Positions 22,322 through 31,400 of a stretch of DNA of 53,322 nucleotides are shown here, in pieces; within the stretch, counting starts at the first letter, position 1; each line of letters begins with the position of its first letter. The DNA is taken from the NCBI GenBank assembly GCA_944323475.1, contig CALUSQ010000013.1, positions 1-53,322 of the forward strand, in the 5' to 3' direction. A program made the translations under genes and the position numbers. The notes beneath the pieces are model-generated. The model was not told the DNA's origin. It made no database searches and saw nothing but the letters and a program-made list of their open reading frames with translations. Origin of the DNA: Candidatus Gastranaerophilales bacterium. Its GTDB lineage: Bacteria; Cyanobacteriota; Vampirovibrionia; Gastranaerophilales; Gastranaerophilaceae.

Positions 22322-24625
22322 TTATTTTTTCTTTTTAGGCATGGGCTGAGAATTACTTTTGTTACTAGAAGTTCCTTGTATTCTCTTTACAGATATAACT
22401 TCAGGTATTGATTGAAGTTTGGTTATAACAGATTTTAGTCTGTTTATGTTATCAACTTCTATGCCCATTTCAATTATGCCTATTTTTTTTGCAGCATTAG
22501 ATTTTATATTTGCGTAAGCTATATTGGTATTGCATTCCGTTAATTCTATCATTACATCTTTTAATATGCCCATTTTGTCTTGTACATCAATACGAATGGA
22601 TGCAATATAAGTCTTGTTAAGACCTTTATCGGCCCATTTTATATCAATAAGTCTTTCTTCAGGGACCAAATCAAGTGAAGGACAATCTACTCTGTGGATA
22701 GATACACCTTTGCTTCTTGTTACGACACCTACAATAGGCTCTCCAGGTACAGGCGTACAACATTTTGCAAAATAATAAAGCATTCCTTCTAGGCCTACGA
22801 TATCATTTTTAGATTTTTTAGTTTTTGTGTGAGTAATGATTGTTTGTTCTTCGTCGTTTGGTTTTTTTATACGATTTGTAATTTTATTTACTGTAGTTTC
22901 GCCATACCCCAAAGCAGCAAGTAAATCATCGACACAAGAATAATTCATAGATTCTGCAATTTGTCTTAGTTCTTGTGTTTTTACAAGCTCATCATATTTT
23001 GCTTTGCCGATTTCAGCTTCAAGCATATTATGTCCGAGGGTAACATGTTCTTCTCTTTTGTTTTTCTTGTACCATTGTTTGATTTTTGATTGAGCAAGCT
23101 TTGTAACGACGAAGTTTAGCCAATCGAGTCTTGGAGCAGGTGTTTTTGATGTCATAATCTCAACAATGTCACCATTATGAAGTTTTGTTGAAAGTGGGCA
23201 AATTCTTCCGTTTACAAGAGCACCAGTAATTCTAAACCCTACATCTGTATGTATTCTAAACGCGAAGTCTACCGGAGTAGCATCTTTTGGTAAATCAATA
23301 ACATCCCCCATTGGAGTGAACGCAAATACTTGGTCTGAGAACAAATCAAGTTTTACGCTTTCAACATATTCACTAGCTGATGAGACATCTTTTTCCATCT
23401 CAGCAAGTTTTCTCATCCAAGAAAATTGAACATCTGTTTCTGCATTTGCTTTTTGAGAGCCTTTTTCTTTATATTTCCAGTGTGCAGCAACACCATACTC
23501 TGCTACTTGGTGCATTTCATGTGTTCTTATTTGAACTTCTATAGGCTTTGATTTAGGGCCTAATACTGATGTATGTAAAGATCTATATAAATTACTTTTG
23601 GGCATTGCTATATAGTCTTTAAAACGTCCTGGGATTGGTTTGAATTGTGAGTGTATGATACCAAGCACCTCATAGCACTCATTTATATTGTCAACAATTA
23701 CTCTTACTGCAGAAATATCATACAATTCATGAAATGCGACATTTTGGCGTTTCATTTTTGCATATATTGAATAATAGTGTTTTGAACGTCCTGAAATTGT
23801 TGCTTTTATTTTATGTTGCTTTAATAATTGACCTATTTTGTCAACAAGAACTTGAATTGTTGCATCTCTTTCAGCTTTTTTTAATGCGACAAGCTGTGCA
23901 ATTTCAAAGTATTTTTCAGGATTTAAGTATCTTAATGATAAATCTTCTAATTCAGCTTTTATTTTACCGATACCAAGTCTGTTTGCTAATGGGGCAAAAA
24001 TATCAAGAGTTTCTCTTGCAATTTTTTGTTGTTTAGCTGCTGCCATATAATTAAGTGTACGCATATTATGAAGTCTGTCTGCAAGTTTTAAGAAAATTAC
24101 ACGTACATCATTTGCCATTGCTATAAACATTCGTCGGAAGTTTTCAGCTTGGCGTTCTTCTTTAGATTTAAATTGATATTTACCGAGTTTTGTTACACCC
24201 TGCACTAAGTTCAGTACATCTTCCCCAAATTTTTCTTTAATAGTTTCAGGCTTTGTTCCTGTATCTTCAATAATATCGTGCAATAATGCAGCAATAATAG
24301 TATGCTTATCCATCATGAGATCTGTTAATATTTTTGCAACTTCAACAGGATGGATTATATATGGTTCTTCGCTAATTCTGTATTGACCGGCATGTAGTTT
24401 TGCTGCAAAAATAAATGCATCTTCTATCTCTTGTATATCTTTTTCAGGCCTATGTTGCTGAACAAGCATTTCTTTTAATGGTTCAAAAATACTAAAATCA
24501 GGTTGAGTTTCTGTATTTTCTGGGAGTAGAAAATTTTCTTGTTTTTCTGCTTCTTTTTCAGATTCGGATGCTTTTTTGTCTTTTATAATATTTTGTATGT
24601 TTTCTTCTTTATTATTGTCTGTCAT
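22322..24625 (-). CDS. Bifunctional (p)ppGpp synthetase/hydrolase, Rsh type
   Basis: 767 residues. Makes and destroys ppGpp in the stringent response. Order: HD hydrolase domain with His78, His92 and His116-Asp117 (LLHDIIEDT), intact; synthetase domain (about 245-390; HYYSIYAKMKR, YDISAVRVIV, RFKDYIAMPKSN); TGS domain (VFAFTPMGDVIDLPKDATPV, about 445-505); zinc-finger/helical segment with CC and the later HRVDC; ACT domain at the C-terminus. A long single-member Rsh rather than separate RelA/SpoT. There is no ribosome binding site; TACAAT lies 9-14 bases upstream, implying a nearly leaderless message. Confidence 0.96.
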   Translation of the reverse strand: MTDNNKEENIQNIIKDKKASESEKEAEKQENFLLPENTETQPDFSIFEPLKEMLVQQHRPEKDIQEIEDAFIFAAKLHAGQYRISEEPYIIHPVEVAKILTDLMMDKHTIIAALLHDIIEDTGTKPETIKEKFGEDVLNLVQGVTKLGKYQFKSKEERQAENFRRMFIAMANDVRVIFLKLADRLHNMRTLNYMAAAKQQKIARETLDIFAPLANRLGIGKIKAELEDLSLRYLNPEKYFEIAQLVALKKAERDATIQVLVDKIGQLLKQHKIKATISGRSKHYYSIYAKMKRQNVAFHELYDISAVRVIVDNINECYEVLGIIHSQFKPIPGRFKDYIAMPKSNLYRSLHTSVLGPKSKPIEVQIRTHEMHQVAEYGVAAHWKYKEKGSQKANAETDVQFSWMRKLAEMEKDVSSASEYVESVKLDLFSDQVFAFTPMGDVIDLPKDATPVDFAFRIHTDVGFRITGALVNGRICPLSTKLHNGDIVEIMTSKTPAPRLDWLNFVVTKLAQSKIKQWYKKNKREEHVTLGHNMLEAEIGKAKYDELVKTQELRQIAESMNYSCVDDLLAALGYGETTVNKITNRIKKPNDEEQTIITHTKTKKSKNDIVGLEGMLYYFAKCCTPVPGEPIVGVVTRSKGVSIHRVDCPSLDLVPEERLIDIKWADKGLNKTYIASIRIDVQDKMGILKDVMIELTECNTNIAYANIKSNAAKKIGIIEMGIEVDNINRLKSVITKLQSIPEVISVKRIQGTSSNKSNSQPMPKKKK

Positions 24626-24638
24626 AGTTTATTATTGT

Positions 24639-24652
24639 ACACTTTTAAGTGT
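24639..24652. promoter_or_regulatory. 14-bp palindrome in the rsh/DUF167 divergent promoter region
   Basis: ACACTT-TT-AAGTGT lies between the divergent starts of rsh and the DUF167 gene. Its left edge touches the minus-strand TACAAT (24639-24634) that is the likely -10 of rsh, the position expected of an operator. No binding protein can be named. Confidence 0.4.
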
Positions 24653-24679
24653 TACTTAACAAGAGGTTTGCCTTTATCA

Positions 24680-24985
24680 ATGTCTGAAAAAAATTTTTAT
24701 ATTGAACATGATGGTGGAGTTATATTAAGAATTAAAGCTGTTCCTAATTCCTCAAAAAATGAGATATGTGGCGTTTTTGATAATTTTTTAAAAGTAAAAA
24801 TAAAGGCTCCGGCTGTAGAAAATAAAGCAAATGAGGAATTGGTAAAATATTTTTCAAAGCTTTTAAAAATACCAAAATCTTCAGTCGTTTTGAAGTCTGG
24901 TGAAACATCAAAATTAAAAACTTTTTATATATGCGATTGTACTATTGATAAAATTAAAGATATTTGTGTTAATATTATTTTATAA
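24680..24985 (+). CDS. DUF167 (YggU-like) family protein
   Basis: 101 residues. Small alpha/beta protein: IRIKAVPNSSKNEI, VKIKAPAVENKANEELVKYF, SKLLKIPKSSVVLKSGETSKLKTF give the DUF167 pattern. Cellular role of the family is not settled. I start at ATG 24680, matching the family N-terminus; a longer upstream frame would run through the rsh start. No clear ribosome binding site (AAGAGG is 13 bases away). secG follows after 21 bases, so it may share a message. Confidence 0.85.
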   Translation: MSEKNFYIEHDGGVILRIKAVPNSSKNEICGVFDNFLKVKIKAPAVENKANEELVKYFSKLLKIPKSSVVLKSGETSKLKTFYICDCTIDKIKDICVNIIL

Positions 24986-25006
24986 GTTATTTGATAAGGG
25001 GAAATT

Positions 25007-25234
25007 ATGATTACAACTATATTCTGGGTAGTGCAAATAATATCTTCACTTTTATTGATATTGTTAGTGATGATTCATTCACCGAAAGGCGATGGAATTG
25101 CGGGCATAGGTGGAGCATCTCATGTGTTTGCTTCACAAAAAAATGCTGAATCAGGTTTAAACAAATTAACTATGTGGGTAGCTATAGTCTTCTTTGTTTC
25201 AACTTTTATCGCAGGATTTAATATTTTTGGTTAA
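25007..25234 (+). CDS. secG: Preprotein translocase subunit SecG
   Basis: 75 residues, inner membrane. Two transmembrane helices (about 5-25 and 52-72) separated by the conserved cytoplasmic loop (SPKGDGIAGIGGASHVF), the SecG signature. Assists SecYEG protein export. AAGGGGA ribosome binding site. Confidence 0.93.
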   Translation: MITTIFWVVQIISSLLLILLVMIHSPKGDGIAGIGGASHVFASQKNAESGLNKLTMWVAIVFFVSTFIAGFNIFG

Positions 25235-25248
25235 TTTAATTTTTTAAT

Positions 25249-25279
25249 AAAAAAGAGTCCTTAGGGGCTCTTTTTTTAT
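25249..25279. terminator. Terminator of secG, overlapping the convergent gene's end
   Basis: AAAAAGAGTCC-TTAG-GGGCTCTTTTTTT, with one G-T pair, flanked by A and T runs, works in both directions. The convergent YqeG-type gene ends within it. Confidence 0.85.
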
Positions 25280-25752
25280 ATGTTTACTAACCTTTCAATT
25301 TTTCTTGCTAATCTGACAATTGGTTTTTCTTCTTGCCAGCTGATTGAATCAACAAGTATTGTTTTGCAACCCAAAAATTTACCAAAAAGTATATCAGTAA
25401 GTGGTCTGTCTCCAACCATAACCATCTCTTTTATTTCTATGTTATTCTTTTTTAAAAAATCTTTAGACACAGATGTAGCAGGTTTTTTGGCAGGTCCTAT
25501 AACAGGAAAATCTATTTGCTGTGCTGCTTTTGATATATATTCAAGATTGTTGTTGTTTGAAATAATTAAAAGTTTAAAATCTTTTTTTAATTTTTCAAAC
25601 AAATTTAATGTTTCTATTGAAAATCTTCCGGATTTCGATTTCATTACTGTACTGTCTAAATCAAAGGCAATTACTTTTATGCCTTCTTCTTTTAGTTTTG
25701 TGTAATTTATTTCGAATACAGTTTTTGCTTCATAATCAGCTTTTAAAATCAT
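25276..25752 (-). CDS. YqeG-family HAD IIIA phosphatase
   Basis: 158 residues. HAD motif I FDLDST (Asp31 and Asp33), motif II ISNNNN, a Lys for motif III near 89-95, motif IV GDRPLTD. The YqeG branch of HAD subfamily IIIA, related to bacterial/plant mitochondrial-type phosphatidylglycerophosphate phosphatases (PGP phosphatase), so a lipid phosphatase role is possible. GAGGAAA ribosome binding site; lies 8 bases downstream of the U32 peptidase gene, likely co-transcribed. Confidence 0.9.
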   Translation of the reverse strand: MILKADYEAKTVFEINYTKLKEEGIKVIAFDLDSTVMKSKSGRFSIETLNLFEKLKKDFKLLIISNNNNLEYISKAAQQIDFPVIGPAKKPATSVSKDFLKKNNIEIKEMVMVGDRPLTDILFGKFLGCKTILVDSISWQEEKPIVRLARKIERLVNI

Positions 25753-25759
25753 AGTTTCC

Positions 25760-27013
25760 TCATCTCTTATCTTTTATTCCAATAGTTCTTGCCAGTGCAT
25801 ATTTGTGGTTTTGAGGCTCTTTGCTTAGTTCTATCCAAATTTCATCATTTGTATTACCAACATCTTTTTCTTCATCAAGGGTAATATTGTATATTTTCTC
25901 TACCGTTGTTTCAAAACATTCTGATGGTGTTATGACTTCTATATTATCATTTTTTAATATTTTATTTTTTATTTTAATTTTGTAAATATTTTTGTTATCT
26001 TTAACAGATTTGTCCCAAAACTCGAATAAGAAGTCTGAACCTGCAAGGCCTTTTGATACATCATAGCTGTAGCCTTCATGATCTTGTTCGTCCAAATAAA
26101 AACCTGTTGTATAGCCTCGGTTGCCTATTTTTAATAGTTGGTTGAACATTTCTTCTTCATTAATATGTTCTCCATTATAGTAGGCATCAATAGCTTCTCT
26201 GTAAGCTTTAGCAACTGCTGAAACATAATAAAGGCTTTTTGTTCTGCCTTCAATTTTAAATGAATCTACACCTACTTCAATAAGTTTTGGTATGTAGTTT
26301 ATAAGCGCTAAATCTTTTGTACTTAAAATATGTGTGCCACGCGCTGTTTCTTCAATTTCGTAATATTCGCCGGGGCGAGTTTCTTCAAGAAGTTTGTATT
26401 TCCATCGACAAGGTTGAGAACAACCTCCATGGTTTGCTTTTCTTTCTCCGTGAGTCATGTAGTCACTCAAGAGACATCTACCTGATAGTGATACACATTG
26501 TGCACCATGTACAAAAACTTCTAATTCTATGTTCGGGACATTCTTCCTTATTTCTGATAACTGTCTTATTGATAATTCTCTTGCTAAAATTACTCTTGTT
26601 GCACCAAAATCACGCCAAAATTTTACTGCTTCAGAATTTAATGTATTAGTTTGTGTACTTATATGAATATCAATATTAGGCAACTTTTGCTTTAGTACGT
26701 TCAAAATACCAAAATCGCTAACTATTAAAGCATCGGGATTTGCATCTTTTATTATTTCTATATTTTCATGTAGGTTTTTTATGTCATCATCATATGCATA
26801 AATGTTTAATGTCATATAAACTTTTTTGTTATATGAATGTGCTAAATCTATTGCTTTTTTAAGATTTTCAGCTGTAATAATTTCACCTTTTCTCATTGAA
26901 CGAAGGCTAAAATCAACCATTCCCATATAAACAGCATCAGCACCGTAGTTTATTGCATAATCAAGTTTTTCTATATTGCCTGCTGGTAGTAATAATTCGA
27001 CTTTGTTTTTCAT
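25760..27013 (-). CDS. U32-family peptidase / tRNA-modification-type protein
   Basis: 417 residues. ELLLPAGN, YGADAVYMG, the VHGAQCVSLSGRCLLSDYM motif, GGCSQPCRW and FKIEGRTKS are U32 signatures; the cysteines may hold an iron-sulphur cluster as in RlhA/TrhP, enzymes for RNA hydroxylation. Sequence alone does not decide between RNA modification and protease-like roles; the small size and C-terminal beta domain fit the RlhA/TrhP group. No ribosome binding site; TAAAAT 10-15 bases upstream would give an almost leaderless message. Confidence 0.88.
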   Translation of the reverse strand: MKNKVELLLPAGNIEKLDYAINYGADAVYMGMVDFSLRSMRKGEIITAENLKKAIDLAHSYNKKVYMTLNIYAYDDDIKNLHENIEIIKDANPDALIVSDFGILNVLKQKLPNIDIHISTQTNTLNSEAVKFWRDFGATRVILARELSIRQLSEIRKNVPNIELEVFVHGAQCVSLSGRCLLSDYMTHGERKANHGGCSQPCRWKYKLLEETRPGEYYEIEETARGTHILSTKDLALINYIPKLIEVGVDSFKIEGRTKSLYYVSAVAKAYREAIDAYYNGEHINEEEMFNQLLKIGNRGYTTGFYLDEQDHEGYSYDVSKGLAGSDFLFEFWDKSVKDNKNIYKIKIKNKILKNDNIEVITPSECFETTVEKIYNITLDEEKDVGNTNDEIWIELSKEPQNHKYALARTIGIKDKR

Positions 27014-27072
27014 AATAATATTATTTTAGTATAAAAATATTTTGTGACTTAACAAATTTTCTTTGTCTGCAC

Positions 27073-27101
27073 TTGAAATCGTATTTATACCGTGTTAAGA
27101 T
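27073..27101 (+). promoter_or_regulatory. Promoter of rpsU
   Basis: -35 TTGAAA (27073-27078) and -10 TAAGAT (27096-27101) with a 17-base spacer, 46 bases upstream of the rpsU ATG. Confidence 0.65.
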
Positions 27102-27147
27102 TACATCACTGATATAAAACTATTATCTGAAGGTGGTGAAAACGTAA

Positions 27148-27321
27148 ATGCCAGAAGTAAAAGTCGGTGAAAACGAAAGTATTGAAAGTGCTTTGAAAAG
27201 ATTTAAGAAAAAAGTACAAAAAGCAGGTACTTTGTCTGAAATCAAAAGACGTGAAACTTACGAAAAACCAAGTATTAAAAGAAAACGTAAATCTGAAGCT
27301 GCTCGTAAACGCAGAGTTTAA
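27148..27321 (+). CDS. rpsU: 30S ribosomal protein S21
   Basis: 57 residues, basic, highly helical: [31 protein letters not shown] and the Arg/Lys-rich tail ([13 protein letters not shown]) are S21 hallmarks. Binds the small subunit near the anti-Shine-Dalgarno region and aids initiation. AAGGTGGTG precedes the ATG. It has its own promoter and terminator. It is short and easily missed by length cut-offs. Confidence 0.96.
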   Translation: MPEVKVGENESIESALKRFKKKVQKAGTLSEIKRRETYEKPSIKRKRKSEAARKRRV

Positions 27322-27340
27322 TTAAAGCAGATTGGATATA

Positions 27341-27380
27341 AAAAAGAAAGTCTTTTACGTCGTAAAAGACTTTCTTTTTA
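27341..27380. terminator. Terminator after rpsU
   Basis: GAAAGTCTTTTAC-GTC-GTAAAAGACTTTC flanked by A and T runs, a long perfect stem active on both strands, shared with the convergent kinase gene. Confidence 0.9.
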
Positions 27381-27395
27381 TTAATAAAAAGTTAT

Positions 27396-28250
27396 TTAAT
27401 AAATTGCATCTTTTCCTTTTGCAATATTGTCAATAGTGCGGAATATTTTTTCTGTCATTTCTTGAATGTAACTGCTTGATACTACACCATTCATAACAAT
27501 GTCTGCGTACTGCATAGCTGGTCTAATGTATGTTTGTGCTGTTGTGTTTACATTTTCAAATTGCATATCTGCAGCAATACCGGTTTTCCCTCTTGATTCT
27601 GCTCTTCTGTACCATCTGTCTTTTATGATATCAAAAGGTGTAAATACATAAACTTTTACGTCCATGATATCTCTAATACCTTCATTAAGTACGTATAAAC
27701 CTTCATTAACTATAATTTTGTTCGGTCTTTTTAGTACTCCGTGTGGAAAACTTTCGCAAGTAGTAAAATTGTAATCAGGGCTTCTGACTGCTGAACCGTT
27801 TTTTAATGATATAAGGTGTTCTTTCATAAGCTGAAGGTTTATTGCTTTTGGAGTATCAAAACTGTATCCTTTAGCAAAAAATGCTTCGTAGCTTCCTGCA
27901 TTTTTTAATTCTTGTGACCAATCATAATAATAATCATCACAACAAACAATTGTATATAAATCAGTTCTTTCTTCTGCAATGCAAGAGCGAATAGCATTTT
28001 GAACAAATGTCGTTTTCCCTGACGCAGATTCTCCTGCTATTCCTATCAAGAATCTTTTTTCAGGTTCATTTAGTGCAATTCTGGCCAAATTAAAAATAAC
28101 AGATTCTTTTAAACTTAGAAAAAGTGGATTTTTTTGTTTCTTATCTTCTTCTAAGATTTTTTTTAGACTTTCTACAATCTTAACGACGATAGGAAAACTA
28201 TTAGCTTGATTGCGTTCCATTATACTGTTTGCTGTGTCTGTTGTTTGCAT
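27396..28250 (-). CDS. Uridine-kinase/phosphoribulokinase-like P-loop kinase
   Basis: 284 residues. Walker A GESASGKT (73-80), DDYYYDW after the first strand (as in uridine kinase DSFY-type motifs), SFDTPKAIN, RSPDYNFTT, and IIVNEGLYVLNE (Walker-B region) place it in the uridine kinase/PRK family, where it would phosphorylate a nucleoside or sugar. The 70-residue N-terminal extension is unusual. The C-terminal RWYRRAESRGKTG matches the lid. Substrate unknown; could be a uridine/cytidine kinase or a relative. Confidence 0.85.
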   Translation of the reverse strand: MQTTDTANSIMERNQANSFPIVVKIVESLKKILEEDKKQKNPLFLSLKESVIFNLARIALNEPEKRFLIGIAGESASGKTTFVQNAIRSCIAEERTDLYTIVCCDDYYYDWSQELKNAGSYEAFFAKGYSFDTPKAINLQLMKEHLISLKNGSAVRSPDYNFTTCESFPHGVLKRPNKIIVNEGLYVLNEGIRDIMDVKVYVFTPFDIIKDRWYRRAESRGKTGIAADMQFENVNTTAQTYIRPAMQYADIVMNGVVSSSYIQEMTEKIFRTIDNIAKGKDAIY

Positions 28251-28446
28251 TTCTTAATCCCATTCAATAATAAATATATTAGAATAAAATTTTTTAAATT
28301 TCTTATTTAATAAATAAAAATGTAAAAAAAATTAATGTTGCAGTTTTGCATTTTTTTAAAATATATATGTTTAAAAAAACAAAAAAATGGGTATTAAAGA
28401 ATTAGTTTTTGCGATGTTGGTAGTTCGAAACATGAGGCGTTATGTT
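28251..28446. other. Upstream region of the autotransporter gene
   Basis: Contains a possible promoter TTGCAG-17-ATATAT (about 28337-28365), and homopolymer runs: T7-T8 in the spacer and two A7 runs separated by one C just before an in-frame ATG at 28387. Confidence 0.4.
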
Positions 28447-31400
28447 ATGAGTAAATGTGCGTTGGTATTTACTAATCTCGACTTGTATGAAAAACCCCAG
28501 GAAAAAATAATATCAAAAGAAAAAGAAAATAAAAAAATAATAAAAAAAATAAAACCAAATAAACTCCTCTTGGCAGCATTGAGCGTTGCCTTCTCTATCT
28601 TTGGAGCAATACCATCTCTCGCAGCAGATACCCCACCTGTACCTACTCTCGATAAACTCCATAACGCAGGTACAACCATCCCAGATACTGACCCTCCACA
28701 AATCTACCCTGAATCAGCATATACCTATACCCCAGCAGATGCCCCCGGAACAAATACAGTAACAAGATATGAAAAACAAGAAATAATAAAATACTATGAC
28801 CCTACAACAGGCAAAGAAATCTCAGCAGCAGATAGATTGCCTGATGTCGAATATAAAGAAATAACAACAATCGAACTTGTTCCAAAATACTATACAGTAA
28901 CCTTGAAACAAACAGAATATGGATATAAAAATGCAGGAGGAGAAACAAAAACATTTACAGTTCAAACACCTTCATCAGACGGAACATCTGATGCATTTTC
29001 ATATACAATCAACTACTATACAGACCCTGCACGTCTTGCACCTGATAGAATAACAACTAATCAGAACGGTGCAGATATAAATAATGACTTTATTGAAAAA
29101 TCAACTACCTCCTATGGCGGAGCGATTTATAATGATGGGGGAACAATCGGAAATATCACAGGAGATTTCATAGGTAACTATGCATCTTTAAAAAGTTCTT
29201 CTCATGTTTCTGGTGGAGCGATTTATAATATTGGAACAATCGGAAATATTTCAGGTGATTTTATTGGCAACTATTCTTATTCAGCAAATATGAGCTCCAA
29301 TGGTGGTGCGATTTATAATGGTGGGACAATAGGAAATATCACAGGTGATTTTATTGGCAACTATTCTGTTTATGGTGGAGCGATTGCTAATCGCGGCAAA
29401 ATCGGCAATATTATAGGCAATTTTATTGGGAACCATGCTTCTAGTTTGTACGGTGGGATTTATAACAATGGGGAAATTGGAAACATATCAGGTGATTTTA
29501 TAGGTAACTATGTTTCTTCAACTATTTCTAGTTTTTTTGGTGGTGCAATTTTTAATGTTGGAACAATAGGGGATATTACAGGAGATTTTATAGGTAATCA
29601 TGTTTCTCCTTCTTCTTTTCTTACCTCTTTTTCAACTGGAGAGGGCGGAGCTATTTATAATAATGATGGAACAATAGAAAATATTACAGGAAATTTTATA
29701 GGCAACTATGGTCAAGGTGTTACTAAAGCTTCTGGTGGTGCGATTTATATTATAGGTTCAAATTCAAAAATTGTAGATATTACAGGCGATTTTATTGGTA
29801 ACTATGCTTCATCAAAAAATTCTTATTCTTATGGTGGTGCAATTTATAATCGATATGGAAAAATAGAAAATATTACAGGCGATTTTATTGGTAACTATGC
29901 TTCATCAAAAAATTCTTATGTTTATGGTGGAGCGATTTATAATGATGGGGGAACATTCAGTGATATTACAGGAGATTTCATAGACAACTATACCCAAGGT
30001 TCGACTAATGCTTTTGGTGGAGCGATTTATAATGATGGGGGAACAATCGGAAATATCACAGGAGATTTTATAGACAACTATACCCAAGGTCTTACGGCTT
30101 ATGGTGGAGCGATTTATAACTATTTGGGAACATTCAGTGATATTACAGGAGATTTCATAGACAACTACGCCAATGGTTCTACGGCTTATGGTGGAGCGAT
30201 TTATAATTATGCAACAATACGTAGTATTACAGGAAATTTTATAGACAATTATGCCCAAGGTTCTAAGTCCACTGGTGGAGCGATTTATAACTATAGAAAC
30301 ACAATCAGTAATATTAAAGGAGATTTTATAGGTAACTACGTTTCTGGCTCTTATGTCGAAGGTGGTGCTGTCTATAATACTGAAATGAAGACAAAAATTG
30401 GTCATATCACAGGCGATTTTATAGGCAACTATGCTCAAGGTGATAACTCTGCTTCTGGTGGTGCGATTTATAACAATGACAATTCAATATTCGAAAATAT
30501 CACAGGTGATTTTATAGGTAACTATGCACAATCAACCCAATCTTCTTACGGAGGAGCAATTTATAACAGTGGAACAATCGGAGATATCACAGGTAATTTT
30601 ATTGGTAACTATAGTTCTAGTATTGGCGGAGCTATTTATAACTCTAATGGAACAATTGGAAATATCACAGGTGATTTTATAGGTAACTATGCACAAGGTT
30701 ATTCTACATTTGGCGGAGCAATTTATAACAGTGGAACAATCGGAGATATCACAGGCGATTTTATAGGCAATTATGCTCAAGGTGCTAGGACTGCCTCTGG
30801 TGGTGCAATTGATAATTCTCAGCCGAGCTCAAAAATCGACAATATTACAGGCGATTTTATAGGCAACTATGCACAATCAACCAAATCTTCTTACGGAGGA
30901 GCAATTTATAACAATGGCGCAATAACACTTACAGATAGTTCATTTAAAGATAATTATGCAGTTGGTCCTTATACCAAAGGCGGTGCTATTTATCAAGGCT
31001 CAGGAACTACAAATATAATTGCCGACCAAAAAGATGTTGTTTTTGAAGGCAACTTCACCGCTTCTTCAAAAAATCCTGATGGTACTTTTGAAAATAAAAA
31101 ATCAGATGCAATCTATATGTCATTTGGTACTCTTAATTTGAATGCAAAAAATAACAATATAATTTTTAATGATGCTGTAACAACAGAAAACGGTGCATTA
31201 AATATCAGCGGCACATCAGATGTTATTTTCAATGACAGTGCAAATCTAAAACTTAATAATTTAACAATAAATGAAGGTAACGTGAGTCTCAAAGGTGATA
31301 CATCTTTGAATGTAAATACGACAACAATAGGTACAACGTCTTCTGTAAACCTAGATGTCATTAATGGTGAGGCATCAACTATATCTTTAGGCAATTTGAC

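Noticed and set aside
24539..24679. N-terminal extension of the DUF167 protein
   Set aside because: It runs through the rsh start region and gives a Phe-rich sequence unlike the family; ATG 24680 fits the family.
29905..30780. Antisense frames across the autotransporter repeats
   Set aside because: Their repetitive IACDISDCS-like strings mirror the plus-strand repeats, with no start signals.
29115..31000. CRISPR array
   Set aside because: Repeats are in frame, of uneven length, and code for a continuous protein.
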